From Korobacter sp036501185 (GTDB lineage: Bacteria > Acidobacteriota > Terriglobia > Terriglobales > Acidobacteriaceae): a stretch of 64,000 bases of DNA. How positions within the stretch are numbered: the stretch's first letter is position 1; every line of letters starts with the position of its first letter. A program made the translations under genes and the position numbers. Shown in pieces: positions 44,801 through 53,216 of this stretch. The stretch spans positions 62,001 to 126,000 of the forward strand of contig DASYAU010000119.1 of NCBI GenBank assembly GCA_036501185.1, in the 5' to 3' direction. The notes below the pieces were generated by a model that was given only the letters and a program-made list of their open reading frames with translations, was not told the DNA's origin and did no database searches.

Positions 44801-47410
44801 GCAAAACAAACATTGGCGCTCCTGAATGAATTGTTGCCCGAGTTCGCAACCAGCGATCGCGTCTTCGTTGATCTGCTTATCACGGATGATTCATCGTTGG
44901 GTCACGACGTCCTCAAACAACAACTTGACACCCTCATCTTGAATGCTCATTTCGTGCGACGAGTGCAGCGCATCGTGGTCGCTCTGCCCGGCGCCGGTGG
45001 AACGCCGGGGCGGCCCACGATAGAGTACTTCACCTATGAACAAGCTCCATCCGGCCACAGCGAGGTCGAGCTCTTCCGTGGCGTCCACCCGGCAACCGGT
45101 GATCGTTTACATCTCTGGCGGCTTACCAATTTCAACATCGAGCGGCTTCCATCGATCGAAGATATCTTCGTCTTACACGTGGTAGCGAAGAGCAATCCGA
45201 AGGATGAGCGGCTGTTTGCGGTTGCGGAAGTTCGAGATGTCACTCCAATCCGCGACGCTTCTGGGCGCGTGGTCGGGTTGCCGAATCTCGAACGAATGTT
45301 TACCGAGGCGGTAGCCGCCATTCGAAGTGTGCAATCGCAGCGTTCACTTCGCAACCGTCTGTACTGGAATCGCATTTTCCTCTACATCTGGCCTCCACTC
45401 GCGCTCACTGCTGACGAAATGGATGGCATCATCCATCGTCTTGCGCCCGCCACCGCCGGTATCGGGCTCGAACAGGTCGTGGTGCGGGCGCGCATTCCGA
45501 ATCCGCGAACAGGTGAAATGCGCGACACGATCATTCGCGTATCAGCGCCAGGGGACGCGGGGATCCTTACGACGTTCCGGCCTACCGCCAAGCTGCTTCC
45601 GATGAAGCCACTCTCCGCGTATGACCAAAAGGTCGTGAAGATGCGCCAGCGCGGACTGCTTTATCCGTATGAAATCGTGGAGTTGCTCACGCCGCCCAGC
45701 GATGGCACACGCTCCGATCTCCCGCCCGGAGAATTTACCGAATACGATCTCGATGCAACTGTTTCGCTGATCAGCGTGACGCGGCCTTATGGCGAGAACA
45801 CTGCCAATATCGTAGTCGGCGTTGTGCGCAACTTCACTGACCGCTACCCCGAAGGCATGAATCGTGTAATCGTCCTCGGCGATCCCAGCCGCGATCTCGG
45901 CGCGATTGCAGAGCCGGAGTGCCGACGCATCAACGCCGCGCTCGATCTTGCCGAATCCATGAAAATTCCGCTGGAATGGTTTGCAGTCTCCGCCGGAGCC
46001 AAGATTTCCATGGAAAGCGGCGTCGAAAACATGGATTGGATCGCCCGCGTGCTGAAGCGCCTGGTGGAGTTCACCCAGGCAGGTGGAGAGATCAACATCG
46101 TGGTGAATGGCATCAATGTCGGCGCTCAGCCATATTGGAATGCCGAAGCCACTATGCTGATGCACACCCGCGGGATTCTCATCATGACTCCCAAAGGCGC
46201 GATGGTGTTGACCGGCAAGAGAGCGCTCGATTACTCCGGCTCCGTTTCAGCGAGCGACAACTACGGCATCGGTGGCTACGACCGCATCATGGGTGTCAAT
46301 GGCCAGGCGCAATACTTCGCCCGCGACATCGACGAGGCCTGTGAGATCCTGATGCGCCACTACGAGCATACTTACAAGGCGCCCGGCGAGGCCTTCCCTC
46401 GCAGGGCCACTTCGTCCGACCCCATCGAACGCGATGTTTGTGTGTACCCGGTGCAGGACTCTTCGAACGGCTTCAATACCATCGGCGATATTTTCTCGGA
46501 TGTCACCAATCCGGGCCGCAAGCACTCGTTCGATATACGTAACGTAATGCTCGCCGTCAGCGACCAGGACTATCCGCCGCTGGAACGCTTCTCCGGATTG
46601 CGCGGGGCTGAGACGGCCGTGGTCTGGGACGCGCATCTTGGCGGTTATCCCATTTGCATGATCGGCATCGAATCCAAGCCTCTGGCGCGTTTTGGCTTCG
46701 CGCCCGCCGATGGCCCGGACCAGTGGACCGCAGGCACCCTCTTCCCCATGTCGTCGAAGAAAGTAGCGCGGGCCCTCAACGCCGCCAGCAACAACCGGCC
46801 GGTCGTGATCCTGGCAAATCTCTCCGGGTTTGACGGTTCGCCGGAGTCAATGCGTCGCCTTCAGTTGGAATACGGCGCTGAAATCGGCCGGGCGGCAGTG
46901 AACTTCAAGGGACCGATCGTCTTTTGCGTAATCTCGCGCTATCACGGAGGCGCTTACGTCGTCTTCTCTCGCGCGTTGAATCCCGGAATCGAAATCGTCG
47001 CGTTGGAAGGCACCTACGCATCCGTAATCGGCGGCGCTCCCGCGGCAGCGGTTGTCTTCGCCGGAGAAGTCGAAGCTCGCGCCCGAAAGGACGCGCGCGT
47101 TGCAGATCTGAGCACGCGGTTGAAAGCTGCCGAAGGCTCGGAGAAGAAACAATTGGAAGCCGAATGGAATGTGCTCTTCCAGCAGGTCCATTCGGAAAAG
47201 TTGGGCGAAGTTGCAGCGGAGTTTGATTCGATCCACAGCGTTCAACGAGCGCTCGAGGTTGGAGCTCTTCATTCCATACTGCCTGCGCGCAACTTGCGAA
47301 GCTTCCTTGTAGACGCCGTGCAGCGCGGCATAAACCGCCGCGCTCCTCTCGAGAAGGTGGAAAGCCAAACCTATGCAGCCGATACAGTTGTTCTGGCTGG
47401 AATGCGATGA
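41828..47410 (+). CDS. Single-chain biotin-dependent acyl-CoA carboxylase, eukaryotic-ACC-like
   Basis: An 1860-residue protein. A biotin carboxylase domain (about 5-460: KATAGGGGRGM, EMNTRLQVEHPVTE) is followed by a biotin carrier (about 595-665, Lys629 in EAMKMEM), a central helical and mixed region (about 690-1250), and a carboxyltransferase with both halves (about 1262-1860: SAGAKISMESGVEN, GGYPICMIGIESKPLARFGF). Separate AccA, B, C and D subunits are the bacterial norm. This order and the central region resemble eukaryotic ACC, for example NRIFLYIWPPLALTADEMD against the matching human ACC segment. It likely makes malonyl-CoA for the synthase 24 bp upstream; propionyl or long-chain acyl-CoA are alternatives. 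GAGGAGCG precedes the ATG. Confidence 0.87.
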   Translation: MDSRFRRIAIVNRGEPGMRLIHAVREYNQEYGTALRTIGLFTEPDRHSMFVREAGEAFCIGPAQTLDTVSKLMRSSYVDYDCLRHALIACKAEAAWVGWGFVAEHAQFADLCRELGIVFIGPGGDVMRLLGDKISSKRLAEKAQVPVAMWSGGPVETIDSAYEQGERVGYPLFIKATAGGGGRGMRQVSSSAELERAFVAARSEAFKAFGDPTVFIEQRIDGARHVEVQVIADEFGTVWPVGVRDCTIQRRQQKVMEEAPCPVLSREQDRRLCDDAVQLCKAADYVNVGTVEFLYLPASQRALFMEMNTRLQVEHPVTECTTGIDLVKLQILIAQGHRLVGSPPESRGHAIEVRLNAEDASNDFAPAPGVVERFRISTGPGVRVDTGVEEGDEIAPQFDSMIAKIIATGSTREEALARTHRALRQSVVVIRGGTSNRAFLMQLVSRPEIHAGNYDIGWLDGFAASGHLLADDLGHIALFQAAIDACDEEFAIETAQFYASALRGRPEVRTELGHTVELRYARHPYSLRVYRLGLREYRIEVDSATFYVEIERLRKYENSLYFAGRTYRTVCIEQGLTYRIEFDGVGHRVDRDDGGVLRAQSPSVVVSIAVKPGDRVEAGDRVAVLEAMKMEMQVSAPFAGVVRKVMATPNVQVGSGDPLLQIDPATAVEHAPLSPRMQFAALAAGCEMPSLQPLGSLRQMLLGFDVKPEIANAPDRAPVTDGSRTENENGVLSIFLDICSLFRNTPRFAKNVPGESPSTESCLISYLHAAGSEGQNLPADFLDALRRALLHYGLHSLEHTLSLDEALLRIYKSHQRIERQIPAIMRILQRRLDTKDSGSHPADPQFRSLLDRMVAVTRAPFPSLSDLVRELRYRCFEQPVFEEVRSRIFRTAEECLDVIAAAPHSTEALEKKLWLVDCPQLLAGLFSRRMPAAPSHLKQVMLEVLTSRYYCVRRLADFRLVTLDHISAVRTAFDDAGGKTHIVSIHSDITSAKQTLALLNELLPEFATSDRVFVDLLITDDSSLGHDVLKQQLDTLILNAHFVRRVQRIVVALPGAGGTPGRPTIEYFTYEQAPSGHSEVELFRGVHPATGDRLHLWRLTNFNIERLPSIEDIFVLHVVAKSNPKDERLFAVAEVRDVTPIRDASGRVVGLPNLERMFTEAVAAIRSVQSQRSLRNRLYWNRIFLYIWPPLALTADEMDGIIHRLAPATAGIGLEQVVVRARIPNPRTGEMRDTIIRVSAPGDAGILTTFRPTAKLLPMKPLSAYDQKVVKMRQRGLLYPYEIVELLTPPSDGTRSDLPPGEFTEYDLDATVSLISVTRPYGENTANIVVGVVRNFTDRYPEGMNRVIVLGDPSRDLGAIAEPECRRINAALDLAESMKIPLEWFAVSAGAKISMESGVENMDWIARVLKRLVEFTQAGGEINIVVNGINVGAQPYWNAEATMLMHTRGILIMTPKGAMVLTGKRALDYSGSVSASDNYGIGGYDRIMGVNGQAQYFARDIDEACEILMRHYEHTYKAPGEAFPRRATSSDPIERDVCVYPVQDSSNGFNTIGDIFSDVTNPGRKHSFDIRNVMLAVSDQDYPPLERFSGLRGAETAVVWDAHLGGYPICMIGIESKPLARFGFAPADGPDQWTAGTLFPMSSKKVARALNAASNNRPVVILANLSGFDGSPESMRRLQLEYGAEIGRAAVNFKGPIVFCVISRYHGGAYVVFSRALNPGIEIVALEGTYASVIGGAPAAAVVFAGEVEARARKDARVADLSTRLKAAEGSEKKQLEAEWNVLFQQVHSEKLGEVAAEFDSIHSVQRALEVGALHSILPARNLRSFLVDAVQRGINRRAPLEKVESQTYAADTVVLAGMR

Positions 47411-48101
47411 ATCACAGCTCCCGGTAGACGAGAGCTGGCTGTCCGACGCGGAGACCGCCTACTTCGGGCAACGCTGGGTGACGAAGCGTCGACGCGACTG
47501 GATCCTCGGCCGCTGGGCCGCAAAATGTGCTTTGGCCGGATATGCCGGGCTCGCCGTATCTCCTCGGCGTTTTCGTAACATATCGATCGTACCCACGGAG
47601 AGCGGTGCGCCCGTTGGCATGATGTGGGGTAAGCCGATGGGAGTGTCCCTTTCCATCAGCCATTGCGGCGGACGCGCCCTCGCATTGATCGGTCCGCCAG
47701 AGATCTCAGTCGGCTGCGATCTGGAAAGAGTTGAACCTCACAGCCCCGCCTTTGTTGAGAGCTTCTTCACGCCGTCAGAAATCGATCAAGTGGAGCAATC
47801 GGCCTCGGACGACAGACCAACCATATCGTCGCTTATATGGAGCGCGAAGGAGAGCGTGCTGAAAGTCTTGAAAGTCGGACTGCGCGTAGATAGTCGGTCC
47901 TTATCTGTCGCGATCGAAGCACCGCAGTGCACTGCGACGGATTGGCGGCGCTTCTCTGCGATCGTTGTTGATGGCAGGCATTTCGACGGGTGGTGGCTTC
48001 GAGCGACGACTTGGCTCAGCACAATGGCAGCTTCCGCAGCGACATCGCCTCCCACAGTACTGGCGTTGCCAAATCAGGAAGCCCACGGCCACTGTGTTTA
48101 G
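47373..48101 (+). CDS. Sfp-type 4'-phosphopantetheinyl transferase
   Basis: A 242-residue protein. SISHCGG (about 90), VGCDLERVEPHSP (about 111) and WSAKESVLKVLK (about 153) are the three Sfp motifs, including the Mg-binding Asp and Glu and the catalytic Lys/Glu. It transfers phosphopantetheine from CoA to carrier proteins, here presumably the three carrier domains of the megasynthase. The start codon lies 38 bp inside the carboxylase gene, so translation is coupled. The last 40 residues are low-complexity and may be dispensable. Confidence 0.92.
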   Translation: MQPIQLFWLECDESQLPVDESWLSDAETAYFGQRWVTKRRRDWILGRWAAKCALAGYAGLAVSPRRFRNISIVPTESGAPVGMMWGKPMGVSLSISHCGGRALALIGPPEISVGCDLERVEPHSPAFVESFFTPSEIDQVEQSASDDRPTISSLIWSAKESVLKVLKVGLRVDSRSLSVAIEAPQCTATDWRRFSAIVVDGRHFDGWWLRATTWLSTMAASAATSPPTVLALPNQEAHGHCV

Positions 48102-48544
48102 ACTCGAACGAGTTTTGCAGAGGTCTGGATCGACAGCTACGGCTTACTCGTTTCTACCTTGCCACTCTTCGTACGAGGAAAGACGGTGCGTTGTAAAACG
48201 CTCCATCTTTCCGCAGCCGCGTCAGCGCTGAGGTTCTCTTTGAGACGCCTCAATCAAAGTGTTTCCTAAAGCGCAAGTTCTTTTCCGTCGCGACGAAAGG
48301 GACGGTTTTGATCAGAAGCAGCTCGATTTGTGAATCGTTGCCTAACTCGAATCTCGATAATGCTCCTTTTGCGCTTCCCGCAGCTGCAACCCGGAATCCA
48401 TTCTGGGCCAAATATGGCCTCCGCGCACGCCAGAGTCACTTGGCCTCCATGAACTCAGCGCCCAACCGCGCGAGCCGGCGATTCCTACCTCAAAAAGGGA
48501 AGCGGCCGCCATTAGGCAGCCGCTTTGGGTAACTCGTTTGCCAG
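48102..48544. other. Intergenic region with an operon-end hairpin
   Basis: No gene recognised in 443 bp. An imperfect 14-bp stem, with 12 of 14 pairs, runs from 48177-48190 to 48199-48212 (GGAAAGACGGTGCG against CGCTCCATCTTTCC), without a U-tract. It may mark the end of the lipid operon. The terminator of the convergent receptor is at 48492-48525. Confidence 0.5.
48492..48525 (-). terminator. Rho-independent terminator of the third TonB receptor
   Basis: An 11-bp stem (48500-48510 with 48515-48525, one G-U pair) with a 4-nt loop, followed on the minus strand by CCCTTTTT. It lies 20 bp beyond the receptor stop. Confidence 0.9.
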
Positions 48545-51500
48545 TTAGAAGTCGAATCGAACTCCAATCTGCCCCTCTCTGCCGGGAAGGTACTGCGAGC
48601 TCGAACCTAGTGCCGGAGTTCCGCCTTCGAGAGTCTGGATGGCGGCAGGATTTCCGCGGTTGAACAGGTTGAAGAATTCGAACAGGACTTGCGCCTTCAC
48701 TCGCTCGCCGATATTGAAGCGTTTCGCGACACGAAGATCCATGTTGACGAAGGCCGGAGCTGTCTGCGAGTTTCGGGCATAAAGCGGGTTGCCCAACCCA
48801 TCGTAATAAAGACCCGTGCCGTTAAAGAGGCCGTCGCCGTCGAAATCCGATCCTCCTTCGGCAGGCGACACGCCGTAATGGAAGCCGCTCTGGGCACGGA
48901 ATATTGGCGCGAACTCAACCTTCCACGGGATTTGAATGACACCGTTCACCAGGAACGTGTGATTCAGCGCCAGATCCGACGGACCGTAATCAACCTTGGC
49001 ACCGTTGTAATACGTGCCTGCCTTGGGAACGAAATTCCCCTCGCTGTTGACGAACGCTCCTTTGGAATTCGATTGTCCGGTGTTTGCATCCGTCACAGTC
49101 GGCACAATTCCGACGTAGCTATCCGACAGACCTGCCGTCGCCAGGAAATTGACACCCTCGCCAGTCTGGATTTCGGAAGTGAGAGTGGAGTTCAGGACAT
49201 CGTCGTAGGCGTGCGCGAACGTATAACTCGCCTGCAGCATGAAACGATGCGACATGCGTTTCTCGAAACCAATGGTCACTCCGTTGTAGTTCCCCGATCC
49301 CCATGGGCCGAAGCTTTCAATACGGTGCGTTCCTGTACCAGGGACCAGTTCATTCGCGAAGCCCGGCATGCGCGCCTCAAACGCCAAGTTCGTGGCTCGC
49401 ACGGTGGTGATGTCGTTGATGTCTTTGTGGTAGTAATCCACGTTGATCACCATATCTTGCCCAACTTGCCGCTGCACTCCCACGTGGTAGTCGAGCGTAT
49501 ACGGGACCTTGAATCTCGGATCGACGGTGATGGGCACCTGACCGGCGGTTCCGAGGATGCCTGGAATGGTTGTGAGATTTCCAAATGGGTCCCACGACCA
49601 GTAGTCGGCTGGAACGGAAATTGAAGAATTTGTACCGGCTAAGTTCGCGATCGCCGCATCAGCGGCCACCAGAAATTGGTCTGGAGTGTAGCCGCTTAAC
49701 TGTTGAATGTTCGCCATATTCACAACCGTGTTGGCGGGTATGGGAGCGTGGCCGGGAGCGACGACGTTGTTGAGGTAATCGATTCCATACAACGTGGTGC
49801 CCAATCCGTTCGGGCAGCTGGCGCCCGAGCCCTGGACCTGTGACTCCGTCATAGCGTTGGAGACGCAGACGGTTGGACGGCCCAAGGTTTGGAAGAGGCT
49901 CGTGAGTGTCGTCGGATTTCCGTAGAAGAGCCGAGGAAAGGACAAGAGTCGTTCTCTCTCAATATCTGCTCCACCGAATCCCGGAACGTCGCGGGCTACG
50001 CCAGCGCGAAACTGATCGTAGAAGACGCCAACGCTGGCGCTGATCACGGTTTTCGAATTCGGAGACCAGGCTGCTCCGATGCGGGGCGAAAAGTCCGTCT
50101 TATTCGGGAACGTGCTGTCGTAGTCCCATCTCAGCCCGGCATTGATTGTCAGGTTTGATCGGATCTTCCAGTCATCCTGCACAAAGAGCCCGTTGTAATT
50201 GTTGTGGATGTTTACGTTGTTTGCCTGCGGACCGGCTCCCGCCTGCAAAGTGATGAGGTTGATCCCGGAATTGATCGGACCGAATGTATTGAAATCATCC
50301 ACGGTCGAAAAGAGTTGGGTGAAGAAGTTGTTCGGCTCTGCCCCGGTCACATTCGTATGCTCATAATCCCATCCGAACTTGATGGTGTGGTGATTCAGTT
50401 GCTTCGACAGACTGACGCCGGTGGAATCGTAATCCTGGTGAAATGTAAATGCGCTGTAGCCAGGTCCAAATGAGGTCTGACCGAGATCGCCAAACTCATC
50501 GCCGCTGGTGTATGTCGAGAACAGGTTAAAGAGTGTATTGGGGGTTCCAGCCTGCGGATGCGAAGGACTTTGACGGGTGGGATTGCTGCGGTACTGGAAA
50601 TAGGAATTGACGATCCATGGATTCGACTGGTCGCCGAGAGTCCATACATCGGATGCACCCAACATCAACGTTCGCCCGTCCAGATTGGAGCGTGTATCGG
50701 GTAAATTGAGCGACGCCGTGAGGGGAAGGTAGTCCGTGACGTGGTTGTTCGTGTAGTTGACTTGTTCGCTGACACGATGACGGCCCAGGTTCTCGTCCAG
50801 TCGCGCCCGGGCGCGAGTCGTATACGTCAAAGAGTGATCGTTAAACGGAGTTTCGAAGTCGATCAAAGTTTGCGGCAGGTTGGGATTGAATATGAAGTTC
50901 AGATCGCGACTCTCGAGAAGTCTCTCGGCAGATCCAAAGAAGAACACCTTGCCCTTCACCACAGGACCGCCAAAGTAAGCGGTCGGATCCCAGCGAGACA
51001 GGAAAGGAGCGCCCGTCGTGGCGCCAGGAATGTCGTTGGAATCGAAAACGCTGCTTCTATAAAACGTCGATAACCCGCCATGCCAATCGTTCGTTCCACT
51101 TCGGGTTACAACGTTCACGACGCCGCCGGACGCGTGGCCAAACTCAGCCTTATAGCCCGCGGTGACGACCTGGAACTCCAGAATCGAGTCCTGGTTGAAC
51201 TGTGCTGACGGCCCTCCATTGAAGTTGTCTCGATTGGGCATGCCATCGATCAGATAGAGCGTATTCCCTCCGCGTTCTCCAAGAATCGGGGTGGAATCGT
51301 CTCCTGACGGGTCATTTTGCCGGTTCAGAGCGACGCCGGGCACCAGTTGCAACAAATCAAGATAATTGCGCCCGTTGATTGGCATGTCCTCGATCTGCTG
51401 GGTGGTAATTGTGCTGCCGGTGGAGGAAATCGCCGTTTCCAAAAGCGGTGCTTCCGAACTGACTTCGAGGGTTTCGCGAGTCGAACCTACTTTCAAGACG

Positions 51501-51874
51501 ATGTCGTATACCAAGGTTCGATTAAGCGTAAGTTCGATTCCGGTTAGCACTTCGGTTTGGAAGCCGTTCTTCGACGCCTTAATGTTGTAGATTCCCGGCG
51601 GCAGCGCCGGCAGGCGATAGTTGCCCTCAGAATCTGTGGCCGCGTTACGATCGATGGCCAGCCCAGTGTTGGTGACCTGGATCTGGGAATCAGGAACCAC
51701 GAGACCTTGTGCATCCCGGACCGTCCCCGTAATCGTTGAAGTGGTTTGTGCAAACATACAAGGCACAAGCACCAGCAAAAGAATGATCCAGAACGACAGG
51801 CCGGCGACCAAAGATTTACGTGTGCCAGTTCCCGCCGATGCGTATTCCGCTGCGCTTATTTCTGTGATCCGCAT
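48545..51874 (-). CDS. Oar-type TonB-dependent receptor with carboxypeptidase-regulatory domain
   Basis: A 1109-residue protein. Hydrophobic signal (LSFWIILLLVLVPCMFAQ, about 27-44), CarboxypepD_reg domain (TITGTVRDAQGLVVPD, about 48-130), plug domain with MPINGRNYLDLLQLVPGV (about 165), and a barrel ending in GQIGVRFDF. GGGAGAAG lies about 9 nt before the ATG. It diverges from an RpiR-family regulator; the gap holds four copies of a putative operator, so its expression is probably set by that regulator. The substrate may relate to the racemase encoded with the regulator, but this is inference. Confidence 0.9.
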   Translation of the reverse strand: MRITEISAAEYASAGTGTRKSLVAGLSFWIILLLVLVPCMFAQTTSTITGTVRDAQGLVVPDSQIQVTNTGLAIDRNAATDSEGNYRLPALPPGIYNIKASKNGFQTEVLTGIELTLNRTLVYDIVLKVGSTRETLEVSSEAPLLETAISSTGSTITTQQIEDMPINGRNYLDLLQLVPGVALNRQNDPSGDDSTPILGERGGNTLYLIDGMPNRDNFNGGPSAQFNQDSILEFQVVTAGYKAEFGHASGGVVNVVTRSGTNDWHGGLSTFYRSSVFDSNDIPGATTGAPFLSRWDPTAYFGGPVVKGKVFFFGSAERLLESRDLNFIFNPNLPQTLIDFETPFNDHSLTYTTRARARLDENLGRHRVSEQVNYTNNHVTDYLPLTASLNLPDTRSNLDGRTLMLGASDVWTLGDQSNPWIVNSYFQYRSNPTRQSPSHPQAGTPNTLFNLFSTYTSGDEFGDLGQTSFGPGYSAFTFHQDYDSTGVSLSKQLNHHTIKFGWDYEHTNVTGAEPNNFFTQLFSTVDDFNTFGPINSGINLITLQAGAGPQANNVNIHNNYNGLFVQDDWKIRSNLTINAGLRWDYDSTFPNKTDFSPRIGAAWSPNSKTVISASVGVFYDQFRAGVARDVPGFGGADIERERLLSFPRLFYGNPTTLTSLFQTLGRPTVCVSNAMTESQVQGSGASCPNGLGTTLYGIDYLNNVVAPGHAPIPANTVVNMANIQQLSGYTPDQFLVAADAAIANLAGTNSSISVPADYWSWDPFGNLTTIPGILGTAGQVPITVDPRFKVPYTLDYHVGVQRQVGQDMVINVDYYHKDINDITTVRATNLAFEARMPGFANELVPGTGTHRIESFGPWGSGNYNGVTIGFEKRMSHRFMLQASYTFAHAYDDVLNSTLTSEIQTGEGVNFLATAGLSDSYVGIVPTVTDANTGQSNSKGAFVNSEGNFVPKAGTYYNGAKVDYGPSDLALNHTFLVNGVIQIPWKVEFAPIFRAQSGFHYGVSPAEGGSDFDGDGLFNGTGLYYDGLGNPLYARNSQTAPAFVNMDLRVAKRFNIGERVKAQVLFEFFNLFNRGNPAAIQTLEGGTPALGSSSQYLPGREGQIGVRFDF

Positions 51875-51946
51875 GGCTCTTCTTCTCCCATCCTCAACGT
51901 AGCTTTATTGACGACGCGGCCCGTACAGCCCTGAATGTCAAATTTC

Positions 51947-52168
51947 TGCAACAGTCGTTGCAAAATTCAATTGCGAGGTGAATGCGCGGGAGTCTAGGGG
52001 CGCCCGTTCGAGATGTCAACACAAATTCAGCACCTGTTTCGGAAATATCTGAGCTCGTGCAATATCTATTGCAAAATTTCCCAGGAAAAATTACACCGAA
52101 ATATGGGACACCAGAAATGCAACAAGCATTGAGTTATGCTTGACAGGATGCAACATGTGTTGTATTTC
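51947..52168. promoter_or_regulatory. Four-copy palindromic operator array and promoter of the RpiR-type regulator
   Basis: A 16-bp palindrome TGCAAY-N4-RTTGCA occurs at 51947-51962 (perfect), 52058-52073 (perfect), 52118-52133 (good left half, partial right half) and 52149-52164 (one mismatch). The last copy fills the spacer between TTGACA at 52140-52145 and TATTTC at 52163-52168, a plausible sigma-70 promoter with 17-bp spacing pointing at the regulator gene. RpiR-family proteins bind such dimer sites, so autoregulation and control of the divergent receptor are likely. Confidence 0.72.
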
Positions 52169-52235
52169 CATTCGCTAGCAATCCCATCTTTGCCGCGCTG
52201 TTGCAAGAAACTGCACGGGCGAATGCCTCGGGGCG

Positions 52236-53189
52236 GTGGATGTTCTGGGCGAATCAGGGGGGATTTTGACTAGAGCCAGCGGACCTCGTGTGACGCCAAT
52301 CAAACTGTCCGCAGGGCAAACTGCCTTAGAAGCGCGCTTCGCTCGAATGCAAAGCGAACTCAGCAAGAGCCGAAGGGGACTTGTGCGCTCGATCCTGGAG
52401 AATCCACAGGATAATTTTTTTCTTTCCTCACGTGAATTGGCGAAACGACACGACGTCGACGCAGCAACCATTGTCCGCACGATTCAAGTTCTTGGTTACA
52501 ACAAGTTCGCCGAATTTGCATCGGACTTGCGTGCCCATTTCATCACCCGGATTACGCCCTATACGTTGTTGAAAGCAGCCTCTCGCGAGAAGCGTACTCT
52601 GAGCGATCGGATTCGGCAGAGCCTGGAACTAGATCTGCGGAACCTGGAATCTCTGCAGTCGGGCCTGGATCCAGAACGCATCATAGCTCTTGCCAGACAG
52701 GTCAAGCGCGCCCGCCGCATTTTGGTGGTTGGCATTGATCTCGCCGCTACCCTCAGTTGGCACCTGGCCTACGGACTCATGAGTCTTGGCTTTCCCGCCG
52801 AGGCTCCGGTCGGAGGCACCGGGAACGTACAAAAAAGGGTACGGACACTCACCCGGAAAGACCTATTGATTGCGATCAGTTTCAAGCAGGGGCTCCGGGA
52901 GACGGTAGAGGCCGCGTTGCGCGCGAAGAAACAAGGTGTACCCACCTTCGGCATCACAGACACTCTTGAGTCTCCTATCGCGCGATTCTGTGATAACTAC
53001 ATCCTCGCCCCGGTTACCAGTGCTTCCTTCGACAATTCCTATGTCGCCCCCATGGCAGTGGAAGGAGCCGTTCTGGTTGCGTGCGCTCATACGCGAACTT
53101 CTCGCACTCTCGCGCTAATGCGGCGAAGCTCAGAAGAGGATCGTGCCGATCTTCGATGGTACTGGGCGACAGAAAATGGTCGCAAGTAG
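52236..53189 (+). CDS. RpiR/MurR-family transcriptional regulator with SIS domain
   Basis: Up to 317 residues. An HTH_6 domain (about 40-115: FFLSSRELAKRHDVDAATIV) is followed by a SIS sugar-phosphate-binding domain (about 150-285: ILVVGIDLAATLSWHLAYGL, LLIAISFKQGLRETVEAALRA). This is the MurR/RpiR layout; members usually sense phosphosugars or related metabolites. The start may be GTG 52236 or TTG 52269; the latter has AGGGGGG about 7 nt upstream. It shares a transcript with the racemase gene 27 bp downstream. The upstream palindrome array is its probable binding site. Confidence 0.88.
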   Translation: MDVLGESGGILTRASGPRVTPIKLSAGQTALEARFARMQSELSKSRRGLVRSILENPQDNFFLSSRELAKRHDVDAATIVRTIQVLGYNKFAEFASDLRAHFITRITPYTLLKAASREKRTLSDRIRQSLELDLRNLESLQSGLDPERIIALARQVKRARRILVVGIDLAATLSWHLAYGLMSLGFPAEAPVGGTGNVQKRVRTLTRKDLLIAISFKQGLRETVEAALRAKKQGVPTFGITDTLESPIARFCDNYILAPVTSASFDNSYVAPMAVEGAVLVACAHTRTSRTLALMRRSSEEDRADLRWYWATENGRK

Positions 53190-53216
53190 ATTACGGTACA
53201 GCCGTATTGGAGCCTT

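Noticed and set aside
48689..49624. A 311-codon plus-strand frame inside the third TonB receptor
   Set aside because: Antisense shadow; no ribosome-binding site or domain, while the receptor frame is continuous.
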